64,000 nt of DNA, taken from Pyrococcus yayanosii CH1. Lineage in GTDB: Archaea; Methanobacteriota_B; Thermococci; Thermococcales; Thermococcaceae. The position numbers and the translations under genes were made by a program. The notes beneath the pieces were generated by a model. That model did not search any database, was not told the DNA's origin, and was given only the letters and a program-made list of their open reading frames with translations. The DNA is taken from NCBI RefSeq assembly GCF_000215995.1, contig NC_015680.1:1219160-1283159 (forward strand), read 5' to 3'. Each line of letters opens with the position of its first letter. The stretch's first letter is position 1. Positions 1-10,330 of this stretch are shown here, piece after piece.

Positions 1-2
1 AG

Positions 3-479
3 GTCTCAGAGGTTCCCGGGACGACGAAGGGAATCATAAAGAGGGCCTTTGGAAAGGTGAAGATACCTAAGACAATGAAAAATCCGATTGGTGGCGTCGA
101 TGAGCTCCTCCTAATAGACACGGCGGGCCTATTTGATCCCGAGATGGAGCTGAGAGGGAAAGTGCTCAGCGAGGAGAAGTTCAAAGCCCTCCTGGAAGAA
201 ATCCAAGGGGCGGATATCGTAATCCACATGATAGACGCCACAAAGGGTCTTCACAGGGGAATGGAGAAGCTCCACTACCTGCTGAAGTTCCGGTACGAGA
301 AGCCCATAATCGTCGTGATAAACAAGATAGACCTCGTGCCAAGGGAGAAGGCTGAGGAGCTCAGACTCATCGTGAGAAAAAGGCTTGAACAAGAGCCGAT
401 ACTCCTTTCGCTGGTCACGATGGAGGGCTTCGACGAGCTCCTCAGGGCGCTTGGCCACTACGCTCAGTACGCGAAGTAA
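3..479 (+). CDS. GTP-binding protein, TRAFAC class (5' end outside window)
   Basis: The frame is open from the first bases, so the gene starts before the window and its P-loop is missing. What remains shows the switch I segment PGTTKG, the G3 motif DTAGLFD and the G4 motif NKID, followed by a short helical end. These are the hallmarks of Era/Obg/MnmE-type small GTPases, which switch between GTP and GDP states, often in ribosome or RNA metabolism. The exact subfamily cannot be told from the C-terminal part alone. It ends 13 bp before pcm on the same strand and probably belongs to one transcription unit with it. Confidence 0.8.
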   Translation, partial: VSEVPGTTKGIIKRAFGKVKIPKTMKNPIGGVDELLLIDTAGLFDPEMELRGKVLSEEKFKALLEEIQGADIVIHMIDATKGLHRGMEKLHYLLKFRYEKPIIVVINKIDLVPREKAEELRLIVRKRLEQEPILLSLVTMEGFDELLRALGHYAQYAK

Positions 480-492
480 GGGAGGGTGGTAG

Positions 493-1769
<1,277 letters not shown>

Positions 1770-1778
1770 ACACCCTAG

Positions 1779-2465
<687 letters not shown>

Positions 2466-2495
2466 GCCGCTTCTTTTCAAAAAAATTTTGGAATA

Positions 2496-3503
2496 TCAAA
2501 GCTCAACCTTGACGGCCCTTCCAGTTCTAGAGGACTCATAAGCAGCGAGAACGACGGCCAAGTTCTTCAGAGCGTCCTCTCCCGTTATGGGGGGCTTCTC
2601 GTCGCGGATTATGGCATCAACGAAGGACTCAACTATGCCGCTCACGTCGGGCCTCTCCCAGTATATCTTCTCGGTTTTGTCCTGATAGACTGTGAAGTCG
2701 GGATAGGCCGTCCTCACGTCCAAGAAGCCCTCGCTACCCACAATGTAGTACTTTATCTCGAGGCCGTAGGGGTAGCCTTTCGGATTAGCCCAGCCCGCCG
2801 TCAGGAGGGCCACAACACCGTTCTTAAACTCTATCAGGGCAGTTCCTATGTCGTCCACCGGGAACCCCCATATCTTGGCTCCTATGTCCGCGAAGACCTT
2901 CACGGGCTCGCTGTTAGTCAGCCAGAAGAGGGAGTCTATGCCATGAGGGGCAGTATCCATGAAGCCGCCTCCGCCCGACTTCCTCTCGTCGATGAACCAG
3001 CTCGTGTCGATACCTTCCAAGAACATCGGGGGCCTAACGTACTCGGAAATTGTGTAAATGTACTCCAGCTCGCCTATCTCTCCCGTGTCCACCATCTCCT
3101 TGGCCTTCCTGAGCGGCACCGTGAAGCGGGGGTTGAAGGGCACCATGAGCTTGACACCTGCCTTCTCGGCCGCTTTCACTATCTCGCGCCCGTCCTCGAG
3201 GGTTAAGGCTATGGGCTTCTCGAGGAGTATATGCTTGCCCTCCTCTGCGGCCCTTATGGCAACCTCCTTGTGTCTGTAAGTCTCGATCGCTATGTAAACG
3301 GCCTCGACATCCTCGTCCCTCAGGAGATCTTCATAGTTCTTGTAGAACCTCGCCCCGTACTTCCTCGCCTCCATCCTCGCTACGTTGGCGTTGGCCCCAT
3401 CCCCCGATATCGCAACCAGCTTAGCTCTCCTGCTCGCCTTAATCGTGGCCGCATAGCGAAGAGCATGTGGGTGTGCATAGCTTATAATGCCGAACTTCAC
3501 CAT
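2496..3503 (-). CDS. Gfo/Idh/MocA-family oxidoreductase (downstream of pair)
   Basis: A 335-residue NAD(P)-dependent sugar or inositol dehydrogenase-type protein. The N-terminal half is a Rossmann fold (FGIISYAHPHALRYA); the family motif EKPIALTLEDG lies near residues 94-104 and a GGGGFMDTAPHGIDS segment near residue 177 corresponds to the catalytic GGG-D-H region. The usual N-terminal GxGxxG is poorly kept (ISYAHPHA), so cofactor binding may differ from the upstream paralogue. Its start overlaps the upstream paralogue by 7 bp, so both come from one mRNA. Substrate unknown. Confidence 0.85.
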   Translation of the reverse strand: MVKFGIISYAHPHALRYAATIKASRRAKLVAISGDGANANVARMEARKYGARFYKNYEDLLRDEDVEAVYIAIETYRHKEVAIRAAEEGKHILLEKPIALTLEDGREIVKAAEKAGVKLMVPFNPRFTVPLRKAKEMVDTGEIGELEYIYTISEYVRPPMFLEGIDTSWFIDERKSGGGGFMDTAPHGIDSLFWLTNSEPVKVFADIGAKIWGFPVDDIGTALIEFKNGVVALLTAGWANPKGYPYGLEIKYYIVGSEGFLDVRTAYPDFTVYQDKTEKIYWERPDVSGIVESFVDAIIRDEKPPITGEDALKNLAVVLAAYESSRTGRAVKVEL

Positions 3504-4534
3504 GCTCCCACCTCCAACTCAACGGGCTCTCCCTTCCTCATGCTCTCCTTAGCCTTCTCGGCTATGTAGAGGGCTATGAGAGCATCCTGCGCCGTGACCA
3601 CTGGCTCGCGGTCATGGAGGATGCACTCGAAGAAGTGCCTAAGCTCGGCCTCAAAGGCTTCGGGGAACGTGGACAGCATCGGAGAGAAGCGCGGCATCTC
3701 AAAAGTGCTCTTGACAACTCCAACGACGGGCGTGTCGAGCGGCGTGTAGCGGATACGGCCGTTCTTGCCTATTATGTCCAGGTGGTGGTAGAAGACGCCA
3801 TACTTGGCCGGATAGGGATAGCTCCAGCTAACCTCGGCTATGCCTGTTCTACCGCCCTCGAACTTTATGAACATGACGACGTGATCATACGTGCCGTTAA
3901 CCCTTGCCTCCCCCCTTATGGCTTTGCCAATGGCAAACACCTCTACGGGCTCGCCCTCGAAGAACCATCTTAGGAAGTCTGTCACGTGAACGCCGAGATC
4001 AAGGGCTACGCCTCCACTTTTGCTTTCATCCCAATACCAGTAATCGGCCGGGAACGGCAGGTGCTGAACCTCCGTCTTCCTTATCTGCATCGGCAGGATG
4101 TTCCTGCTCTTGATAACCTCCTTTATCTGAATCCACCGCTTGTCGAATCTCCTCACGTGGCCAACGAAGAGCTTCAAGCCCTCTTTTTCCGCCGTCTTTA
4201 TCATTTCCTTGGCTTCTTCCGTCGTCAGGGCAATCGGCTTCTCCACTATTACGTGCTTTCCAGCTTTGAGTGCCTCTATCGCTATCTCGGCATGCGTGTA
4301 TGTGGGGGTTAGCACTTCAACAACGTCGAGGTCAAGACTCAAGAACTCGTCGAGATTCGTGTAAGCTTTAGCGTTGAGATCCTTAGCCGCTTTCCTGGCG
4401 GCTTCCTCACTTACGTCCATGACCGCCACTACCTTAATGCTCCTGATCGCCTTCAGGGCCGGCTTATGGGCCAGGTTGAATATGTTGCCGCATCCCACGA
4501 CGCCGACCTTGAGCCTCTCCACCACCGGCCCCAC
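3497..4534 (-). CDS. Gfo/Idh/MocA-family oxidoreductase (upstream of pair)
   Basis: A 345-residue paralogue of the following gene with a canonical Rossmann start VGVVGCGNIF, the EKPIALTTEEA motif near residue 95 and a GGVALDLGVHVTDFL segment near residue 174 holding the catalytic Asp/His region. The family oxidises or reduces sugars, inositols or their phosphates. The annotated GTG start is uncertain: another in-frame GTG a few codons downstream would give a start at VERLKVG. The gene is divergent from the glycosyltransferase, with only 67 bp between the two starts, so promoters and perhaps control are shared. Confidence 0.85.
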   Translation of the reverse strand: MGPVVERLKVGVVGCGNIFNLAHKPALKAIRSIKVVAVMDVSEEAARKAAKDLNAKAYTNLDEFLSLDLDVVEVLTPTYTHAEIAIEALKAGKHVIVEKPIALTTEEAKEMIKTAEKEGLKLFVGHVRRFDKRWIQIKEVIKSRNILPMQIRKTEVQHLPFPADYWYWDESKSGGVALDLGVHVTDFLRWFFEGEPVEVFAIGKAIRGEARVNGTYDHVVMFIKFEGGRTGIAEVSWSYPYPAKYGVFYHHLDIIGKNGRIRYTPLDTPVVGVVKSTFEMPRFSPMLSTFPEAFEAELRHFFECILHDREPVVTAQDALIALYIAEKAKESMRKGEPVELEVGAW

Positions 4535-4601
4535 CCCTGTTGATATTTTAGTTACTAAACCTTAAAAAACCTAACGCGAACCATAGACTGGGGGATGGAA
4601 A

Positions 4602-5744
4602 ATGAAGGTCGTGGTTGGTATCCCGAGCTATAACAACGCTGACACGATAGGGTTCGTCGTGAAGCAGGCCGCAGAGGGCCTGAAGAAGTACTTTGGTGGC
4701 GGAATAATAGTGAACGCCGACGGGGGGAGCGCGGACGGAACGAGAGATGTTGTCATGAGGACAGAGGTGCCTGAGGGTATCGAAGTTTACAGCTTCGTCT
4801 ATAAATGGCCTATCCCAGGGAAGGGTAGCGCGATGAAGGAGATAATGGAGTTCGCCAGGGCCAGGGATGCAGATGCGGTTGTCTTCGTCGACAGCGATCT
4901 TAGGAGCATAACACCCGAGTGGATTTACAGGTTTGCCAAGCCCGTTGAGGAGGGCTACGACTTCGTGGCGCCCCTCTACATAAGGCATAAATGGGACGGA
5001 ACGATAACCAACAACATAGCTTACCCAATGACCGCTTCCCTTTATGGCTTGGACGTGAGGCAACCCATAGGTGGAGACTTCGGCGTGAGTGCGAGGGCCA
5101 TCGACGTTTACCTTGAAGACGAGGCCCTCTGGAAAACGGACGTCGCGAGGTTCGGCGTCGACATATTTCTAACGACGACGGCGATAGCAAGGAAACTCAA
5201 GCTCGTTCAGGTAAGCCTTGGCATGAAGATACACAACCCCAAGGATCCGGCCGCATCCCTCGGCCCCATGTTCAACCAAGTTGTTGGGACGTTGTTCATG
5301 CTCATGAGGCGCTACGAGGATATCTGGAGGCCAGTAAAAGAGATAAGGCCTGTGGAGACGTGGGGAGAACCCGTTGAGGGCGAGCCGGAACCTGTGAAGG
5401 TCTCCCTCGACCTCCTCAAGGAAAGGGCCAGGGAGCTCTTCGCCAAGGAGGAGGAGACGCTCAGGGAAGTCCTGGCCAAGGAGACCTTTGAATGCGTCAA
5501 GAAGGCCCTGGAAACCTTTGAGTTCCCGGACGAGTTATGGGCAAGAGTCCTCTACGACGGGGCGGTGGCCTATAAGAGGGGCCTGCTGAAGAACGCCGAG
5601 CCCCTGATACCGCTATACTTTGCCAAAACGGCGGACTTCGTCATCAGGACAATGGAGATGAGCACGATGGAAGCTGAAAAACTTGTCAGGGAAAGGGCTA
5701 GGGTATTCTTGAGGGAGAAGCCCTACCTGGTAGAGAGGTGGTAG
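4602..5744 (+). CDS. Retaining glycosyltransferase related to glucosyl/mannosylglycerate synthases
   Basis: A 380-residue GT-A fold glycosyltransferase. Visible motifs are the nucleotide-binding start VVGIPSYNNADTI, NADGGSADGT near residue 39, the metal-binding DSD in FVDSDLRS near residue 93, and the acceptor-loop type segment QPIGGDFGVS near residue 150. This arrangement is like GT2/GT78/GT81 enzymes that transfer glucose or mannose to glycerate or 3-phosphoglycerate to make compatible solutes. The C-terminal 120 residues are helical and charged. Donor and acceptor cannot be fixed from sequence. It is divergent from two sugar-type dehydrogenase genes, which may act in the same pathway (inference). 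Confidence 0.72.
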   Translation: MKVVVGIPSYNNADTIGFVVKQAAEGLKKYFGGGIIVNADGGSADGTRDVVMRTEVPEGIEVYSFVYKWPIPGKGSAMKEIMEFARARDADAVVFVDSDLRSITPEWIYRFAKPVEEGYDFVAPLYIRHKWDGTITNNIAYPMTASLYGLDVRQPIGGDFGVSARAIDVYLEDEALWKTDVARFGVDIFLTTTAIARKLKLVQVSLGMKIHNPKDPAASLGPMFNQVVGTLFMLMRRYEDIWRPVKEIRPVETWGEPVEGEPEPVKVSLDLLKERARELFAKEEETLREVLAKETFECVKKALETFEFPDELWARVLYDGAVAYKRGLLKNAEPLIPLYFAKTADFVIRTMEMSTMEAEKLVRERARVFLREKPYLVERW

Positions 5745-5747
5745 CCC

Positions 5748-6353
5748 TCAGACGATTTTCAGAACCTCTCTGACGTCCTTCTTCCTCCCCCTGGGCTTCA
5801 CATCTCCCTTAGGATATCCGAGGCTTATGAGGCCTACTAGGCAGTATTCATCTCCGAGGCCAGCCATTTTCCTGAGTTCCTCCTCAATGTGCTCGAAGCA
5901 AGCAACCCCTATGTAGCAGGTTCCCAGTCCAAGCTCGACAGCCTTCAGCATAAGGTTCTCGATGGCCATTGCCGCGCTCTCGAGGGCCCAGTATAATTCG
6001 AGGTGACTATACCTCTCATCCTGAAGGGCCTTGACGTTCTTGTTCACGAAGACACCGAGATACAGAGGAGCCCTATACATGCCCTCCTCAAACCTCTTCT
6101 GAAGCTTCTGCATCTTCTCTTCTGGAAGACCCCTTTTCCTGAAGTACTCAATGTGGCCCTGCTTTATGAGTTCGTAAACCTTTTCCCTGACATCCCTGCT
6201 CTTGTAGGCCACAAATAGCCAGTTTTCCAAGCCGCTCGCGGTCGGAGCTCTTATGGCCGCCCTTATCAGCTCTTCAAGAATTTCATCATCGACTTCCCTG
6301 TCCTCATAAAACCTCACGGACGTCCTCTTAGTTATCGCCTCATCCAGCTCCAT
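5748..6353 (-). CDS. Nitroreductase-family flavoprotein
   Basis: A 201-residue FMN-dependent oxidoreductase of the nitroreductase fold. The family start MELDEAITKRTSVRFYEDREV carries the conserved KRxSxRxF pattern that contacts FMN; APTASGLENW near residue 44 and the GLGTCYIG segment near residue 139 are further family signatures. The frame is open farther upstream, but ATG at 6353 is preferred because GGTGATC precedes it and the upstream extension lacks family similarity. Physiological substrate unknown. It is the last gene of a minus-strand run below the cysteine-cluster protein and Elp3. Confidence 0.85.
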   Translation of the reverse strand: MELDEAITKRTSVRFYEDREVDDEILEELIRAAIRAPTASGLENWLFVAYKSRDVREKVYELIKQGHIEYFRKRGLPEEKMQKLQKRFEEGMYRAPLYLGVFVNKNVKALQDERYSHLELYWALESAAMAIENLMLKAVELGLGTCYIGVACFEHIEEELRKMAGLGDEYCLVGLISLGYPKGDVKPRGRKKDVREVLKIV

Positions 6354-6399
6354 GGGATCACCAAACACAGCTATGTCCGCACGCAATTTAACGTTTGTG

Positions 6400-6912
6400 C
6401 TAATCAAGGGCCTTGAGAAGCTCGATGAAGCCGTCAAGGTCAGTCTTCTTAAACTCCTTCTCGAACCTCAGGCCCAACTCTGCAACTTCCTCCGGCGTTA
6501 TCACGAGCCCTGCCCCCTCCGCATTTACGCCAGGACAATTGGCGTCGTAGTAAAGCCACAGCTTTGCATCCCCAAGCTCTACCGGCTCCTCTCCCTCGAC
6601 CCCGATGGGCTTCCTTGAGACCATAAATGGGTAGATACGGCATATGAGAGGCCTGACTGGATGGATGGTGCACCTCCCCGTTTCAGGATTATGAAAGATG
6701 CAGCCTAAATCCCATTCCCTCACCGAAAGAACGAACCTAACCTTCCCGCCCTCTACCGAAAGCGTGACGAAGTCTTGCAAGTCGTGGCCGGCCTTCGATA
6801 TCCTCCCTATATCGGCCAGCGTCAAGTAGACGTGCCTCCCCCTGCAGCAGTCGAGGCAGAAGAGGCACTTGAAGCGAATGGGCTTTTTGAAGGGACGAGG
6901 TTTGAAGCGCAC
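6400..6912 (-). CDS. YkgJ-family cysteine-cluster protein
   Basis: A 170-residue protein with the N-terminal cluster CLFCLDCCRG (residues 15-24) and a later CPGVN and C-HPVRPLICRIYPF segment, the signature of the YkgJ/UPF0153 zinc- or iron-chelating family. Its biochemical role is not established. The gene starts 9 bp after the end of elp3 on the same strand, so the two are probably co-transcribed, but I would not infer a shared function from that alone. Confidence 0.85.
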   Translation of the reverse strand: MRFKPRPFKKPIRFKCLFCLDCCRGRHVYLTLADIGRISKAGHDLQDFVTLSVEGGKVRFVLSVREWDLGCIFHNPETGRCTIHPVRPLICRIYPFMVSRKPIGVEGEEPVELGDAKLWLYYDANCPGVNAEGAGLVITPEEVAELGLRFEKEFKKTDLDGFIELLKALD

Positions 6913-6921
6913 ACTATCACC

Positions 6922-8691
6922 TCACGTGTTTAAATGAGCGTCGAACTCCTCGCTTTTTCCAAAGTTTGCATACCCTCTGTCGAGCCTCTTGCTGACATAA
7001 GGCCCGTCCTTCCGGTAGCCGAACTTCCTGTAATATTCCCTGACGCCCACGCCACTTATGACGAGCATCTTCTTGACGTCGAACTCCTCCCTCGCTGTCC
7101 TCTCCGCCTCGGCCAAGAGCTCCCGACCATAGCCACGATGCTGCCACTCGTACTTCGGCTTCTCCCCTATCGGAACGAGCGGGCCGTAAATGTGGAGCTC
7201 TCTTACTATGGCCGAGGGGCAGCAGTTAATCTCTCTACGGTGGGCCTTCTCGCTCGGTATTCTAAGACGTAGAAAGCCTATGAGAATGTCGTTCTTCGTG
7301 TCCTCAAAGCTGAGGAAGATTTCCTGGCCCTCGCTTGCCTCGTAGTCTTCGCGGAGGAGCTCTATGTGATCGGGATCAGGCTGAATACCAAACTTCTGCA
7401 TCTGATGGCCAACTTCCCTGAACCTTATTTCCCTCGGCCTTATGCCCCTCTTGATAAGCTCGTTGAAGACGAGCTGGCCAAGGTTTGAGTGCTTGACGCC
7501 CGCGACTATTAGGTTAGAGGGGATATCCCTCTGGATTCTCATAACACGAACCCACTTGGGCAGGATTTTGTAAACCTCCACGAGGAGCTCTACGGCTTCT
7601 TCGGTCGTGTAGGGTCTGTACTTGCCCGCCTTATACCAAGCGTAGAGGGGGGCATCTGCCGTGACGAGGGTCGGATATATCTTCAGCATGTCGGGCCTGA
7701 ATCTCTCATCCTCAAAGATCATGCGGAAGGCCCTCAGATCGCGCTCGAAGTTGCTCCCCGGAAGGCCCGGCATTATATGGTAATTCACCTTGAGGCCCGC
7801 GTCCTTAAGCAGCTGCGTGGCCCTCACGACGTCCTCGACTGTGTGCCCCCTTCTAACCCGCTCGTAGATGAAGTTAAAGACCGTCTGAACACCCAGCTCC
7901 ACCCTTGTAGTACCAAGGGCCAACATCCTGTCGATCTGCTTCTCAAAGGCCCAGTCTGGTCGAGTTTCGATTGTTAAACCCACCATCCTGACTTTGGCCC
8001 TCTCGTTCTTCCTCTGCTCGTCCTCAAGGTAATAGTACCGCCTTCTATGCGTCCTCCCCCAGGCCCTCCTGAAAGCCGGATCTTCCTCAAGAACGGAGGC
8101 ATCCCCTTCGATTATCAGCCTCACCAGCTTCTCCTCAAGGTTCTCGATGTCCCGGAAGTAAGGAAAGTCGTTCATGGCCTTGAACGCCTCCTTTATGAAC
8201 CACTCCTGGTAATCCAAGTCGACGGCCAGGAATGTGCCTCCCTGAATTATTACCTCCACCTTATCCACGGGATGACCTATGTCATAGAGTTGCTTTAGCC
8301 GAGCCATCATTATGATGTACGGATGATACCCGTACTGTGAGGCTCTTAAGGCGGAAGGTTCCTTCCCAGTATAACTTTGGGGGGAACCAACGCTAGGTCC
8401 CCCTGGACAATAAATGCACCTTCCATGGGGGCAGGGGAACGGCTTTGTCATCATGGCAACTACAGCAACCCCGCTTATCGTTCTCGTTGGCTTTTTCTTA
8501 AGTAACTCCCTAAACTTCTCCCTAACGTTATCTGGAAGGGCTCTCCATATTTCCGAGTTCTTAGGCAACCTTGGAAGATGATACCTGCGTGAAACCTCAA
8601 CCTTTAACCTGTTGAGCTCCTCCCTATCCCTCACCTTACCCTGAAGCAGGGCGTTGACTATCTCTCTCAATGCGCTTTCAAACTCTCCCAT
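6922..8691 (-). CDS. elp3: Elp3, tRNA wobble-uridine modification enzyme (radical SAM plus acetyltransferase)
   Basis: A 589-residue archaeal Elongator subunit 3 acting without other Elongator subunits. It forms the cm5U family of modifications at tRNA wobble uridine. The radical SAM cluster ligands are Cys87, Cys92 and Cys95 in CPHGRCIYC, followed by the GG motif in CPGGPS. The C-terminal 120 residues are a GNAT acetyltransferase with the acetyl-CoA motif QHRGYGRELL and the end YYRKFGYRKDGPYVSK. Length and domain order match archaeal Elp3. The start MGEFESALREI agrees with the family. Confidence 0.96.
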   Translation of the reverse strand: MGEFESALREIVNALLQGKVRDREELNRLKVEVSRRYHLPRLPKNSEIWRALPDNVREKFRELLKKKPTRTISGVAVVAMMTKPFPCPHGRCIYCPGGPSVGSPQSYTGKEPSALRASQYGYHPYIIMMARLKQLYDIGHPVDKVEVIIQGGTFLAVDLDYQEWFIKEAFKAMNDFPYFRDIENLEEKLVRLIIEGDASVLEEDPAFRRAWGRTHRRRYYYLEDEQRKNERAKVRMVGLTIETRPDWAFEKQIDRMLALGTTRVELGVQTVFNFIYERVRRGHTVEDVVRATQLLKDAGLKVNYHIMPGLPGSNFERDLRAFRMIFEDERFRPDMLKIYPTLVTADAPLYAWYKAGKYRPYTTEEAVELLVEVYKILPKWVRVMRIQRDIPSNLIVAGVKHSNLGQLVFNELIKRGIRPREIRFREVGHQMQKFGIQPDPDHIELLREDYEASEGQEIFLSFEDTKNDILIGFLRLRIPSEKAHRREINCCPSAIVRELHIYGPLVPIGEKPKYEWQHRGYGRELLAEAERTAREEFDVKKMLVISGVGVREYYRKFGYRKDGPYVSKRLDRGYANFGKSEEFDAHLNT

Positions 8692-8789
8692 TCTCGCACC
8701 TCTCAGCTCAACTCAGAAAGGACCGTTTAAAGAATTTATCTTGGAAATGTTTATTAGGAATAATAAACATGTGACTATGGTGAAATGAT

Positions 8790-9446
8790 ATGAAAAATTT
8801 TAAGGCTATGGTATTTTTGGTAATTATCATTGCTGGAGCTAGTCTAGCTCTCGGTTGTCTAAATGGTGGAGAAACTAAAAGTTACACTCAAGGCCCGGAA
8901 AAACTAACAACGACCAGGCTAGATAAAGTTTGGGTAGTTGTGAATACAAGCGAGATTGAGATGAACATTCTGGTTCCCATAAAGATAGAACCTATGGTGA
9001 GTAGCACATTCTTTAACTTAAGAATAAACAGGGTGAACGTTATGGTGAATCTTGAGTCAGGAGTAAGCAAGAAAGCTAGTATTAAAATAGGAAGGTATCT
9101 CCTCAAGTTTTCTGAGATTCCAGAAAATATAAGCGTGTACATCGATGGAACTAAGATTGAAAAGGAAAGGAATTACATAATCTCGGGTGAGAAGCGTCAT
9201 GAAGTAAAAATTTTATGGAATGGCAAGTCCTACATTGGGAACCTAACTATAAAAGGCTACACCGATGAAACAACATTTACCTTCAGAATTAAAGCCGGAG
9301 ACATAAGCAATAAGACAAAACTAGGCTCCATTCAAGTTGGGAGCTTCAAAGCTGATGTATATGCAGAAAATATTAGTAGGGGGATAAGAGTATCCATAAT
9401 CTACGATAATGAAAGTTTTGGGGAAGGAGTTATATCCCTAAGCTAA
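8790..9446 (+). CDS. Predicted lipoprotein of unknown function
   Basis: A 218-residue secreted protein. Residues 1-22 form a signal peptide ending in the lipobox LALGC, so Cys23 is probably lipidated and the protein anchored to the outer face of the membrane. The mature part is rich in beta-strand patterns and N-glycosylation sequons, with no domain I recognise. The gene is visibly more A/T-rich than its neighbours, and the region upstream has TTTATTAGGAATAATAAAC, a possible promoter. It is convergent with the SDR gene, with a 4-bp overlap of stops. Possibly a lineage-specific or acquired gene. Confidence 0.72.
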   Translation: MKNFKAMVFLVIIIAGASLALGCLNGGETKSYTQGPEKLTTTRLDKVWVVVNTSEIEMNILVPIKIEPMVSSTFFNLRINRVNVMVNLESGVSKKASIKIGRYLLKFSEIPENISVYIDGTKIEKERNYIISGEKRHEVKILWNGKSYIGNLTIKGYTDETTFTFRIKAGDISNKTKLGSIQVGSFKADVYAENISRGIRVSIIYDNESFGEGVISLS

Positions 9447-10240
9447 GTCGAAAGGAAGCCACCGTCAACGGGAATTATTGCACCGTTAACGTAGCTTGAC
9501 AAATCGCTTGCAAGGAAGAGGATTACCCGAGCAACCTCATCAGGATTTCCAAACCTGCCCATAGGAAGCCGAGCCCTAAAGTTAAATGATATTGATATCT
9601 TCTCCATGTCGAGCTTCATGACAGCTTCTCTCTTTAGCTTCTTAACACCTTCAGTCTCTATTCCTCCAGGAACTACAACGTTCGCCCTAATCTTCCTTCC
9701 ATACTCTCTGGCTATTGCCCTCGTTAATGCCACTACTCCCAGCTTTGCAACGTCATAGTGAACTAGTCCTGGAGCAAAGGGTAAAAAAGCTTCTATGGAG
9801 CTAACGTTTATTATAACCCCACCTCTTTCCTTTCTAAGTTTTATGAAGTGTTGGCACATCCAAAACACGGAGTTAAGATTTATCTCCAAAACCCTCCTGT
9901 ATAAGGCTTCATCAACCTCGGTGAATTTCCTGAACCAATAAACTCCAGCATTGTTTACCAATATGTCCGGTGGATCGTCCTTAAGATTATTCCATAGGTC
10001 ATCTATCTCACCCTTCTTTGCTAAATCAACAACATAAGTGTTAACTTTAACTCCAAAGGTTTCCGCAAGCCTTTTCGTTTCCTCAAGCCCCTTTTCGTTT
10101 ATGTCGACCAGCTCCAGATCAGCACCGGCTTCAGCAAACCTTATTGCCGTTGCCTTCCCTATACCAGATGCGGCCCCAGTTAATAATGCCTTCTTTCCCT
10201 TAAGGGAGATAAGCTGGGAGAGAGGTTCCAAGTCCATCAT
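9443..10240 (-). CDS. Short-chain dehydrogenase/reductase
   Basis: A 265-residue classical SDR. The cofactor motif TGAASGIG is near residues 20-27, NNAG near residue 95, catalytic Ser in NVSSIEAF and the YxxxK pair in HYDVAKL near residue 161; the end GGFLST is typical. Such enzymes oxidise or reduce alcohols and sugars with NAD(P). The Asp at the end of strand 2 (ELVDINE) suggests NAD preference (inference). Substrate unknown; glucose dehydrogenase-like or acyl-carrier-type reductase are both possible. Confidence 0.88.
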   Translation of the reverse strand: MMDLEPLSQLISLKGKKALLTGAASGIGKATAIRFAEAGADLELVDINEKGLEETKRLAETFGVKVNTYVVDLAKKGEIDDLWNNLKDDPPDILVNNAGVYWFRKFTEVDEALYRRVLEINLNSVFWMCQHFIKLRKERGGVIINVSSIEAFLPFAPGLVHYDVAKLGVVALTRAIAREYGRKIRANVVVPGGIETEGVKKLKREAVMKLDMEKISISFNFRARLPMGRFGNPDEVARVILFLASDLSSYVNGAIIPVDGGFLST

Positions 10241-10330
10241 ATTCCTAACTTGAACCCCAACTTTAATATAAATGTTTCCAACTGATAACCCTTTAAATCC
10301 TGCCAGCTAACTTCACAGTTGGTGAGGAAA

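Noticed and set aside
4548..5063. Long minus-strand frame opposite the glycosyltransferase
   Set aside because: Antisense shadow of a well-supported gene in G/C-rich codons.
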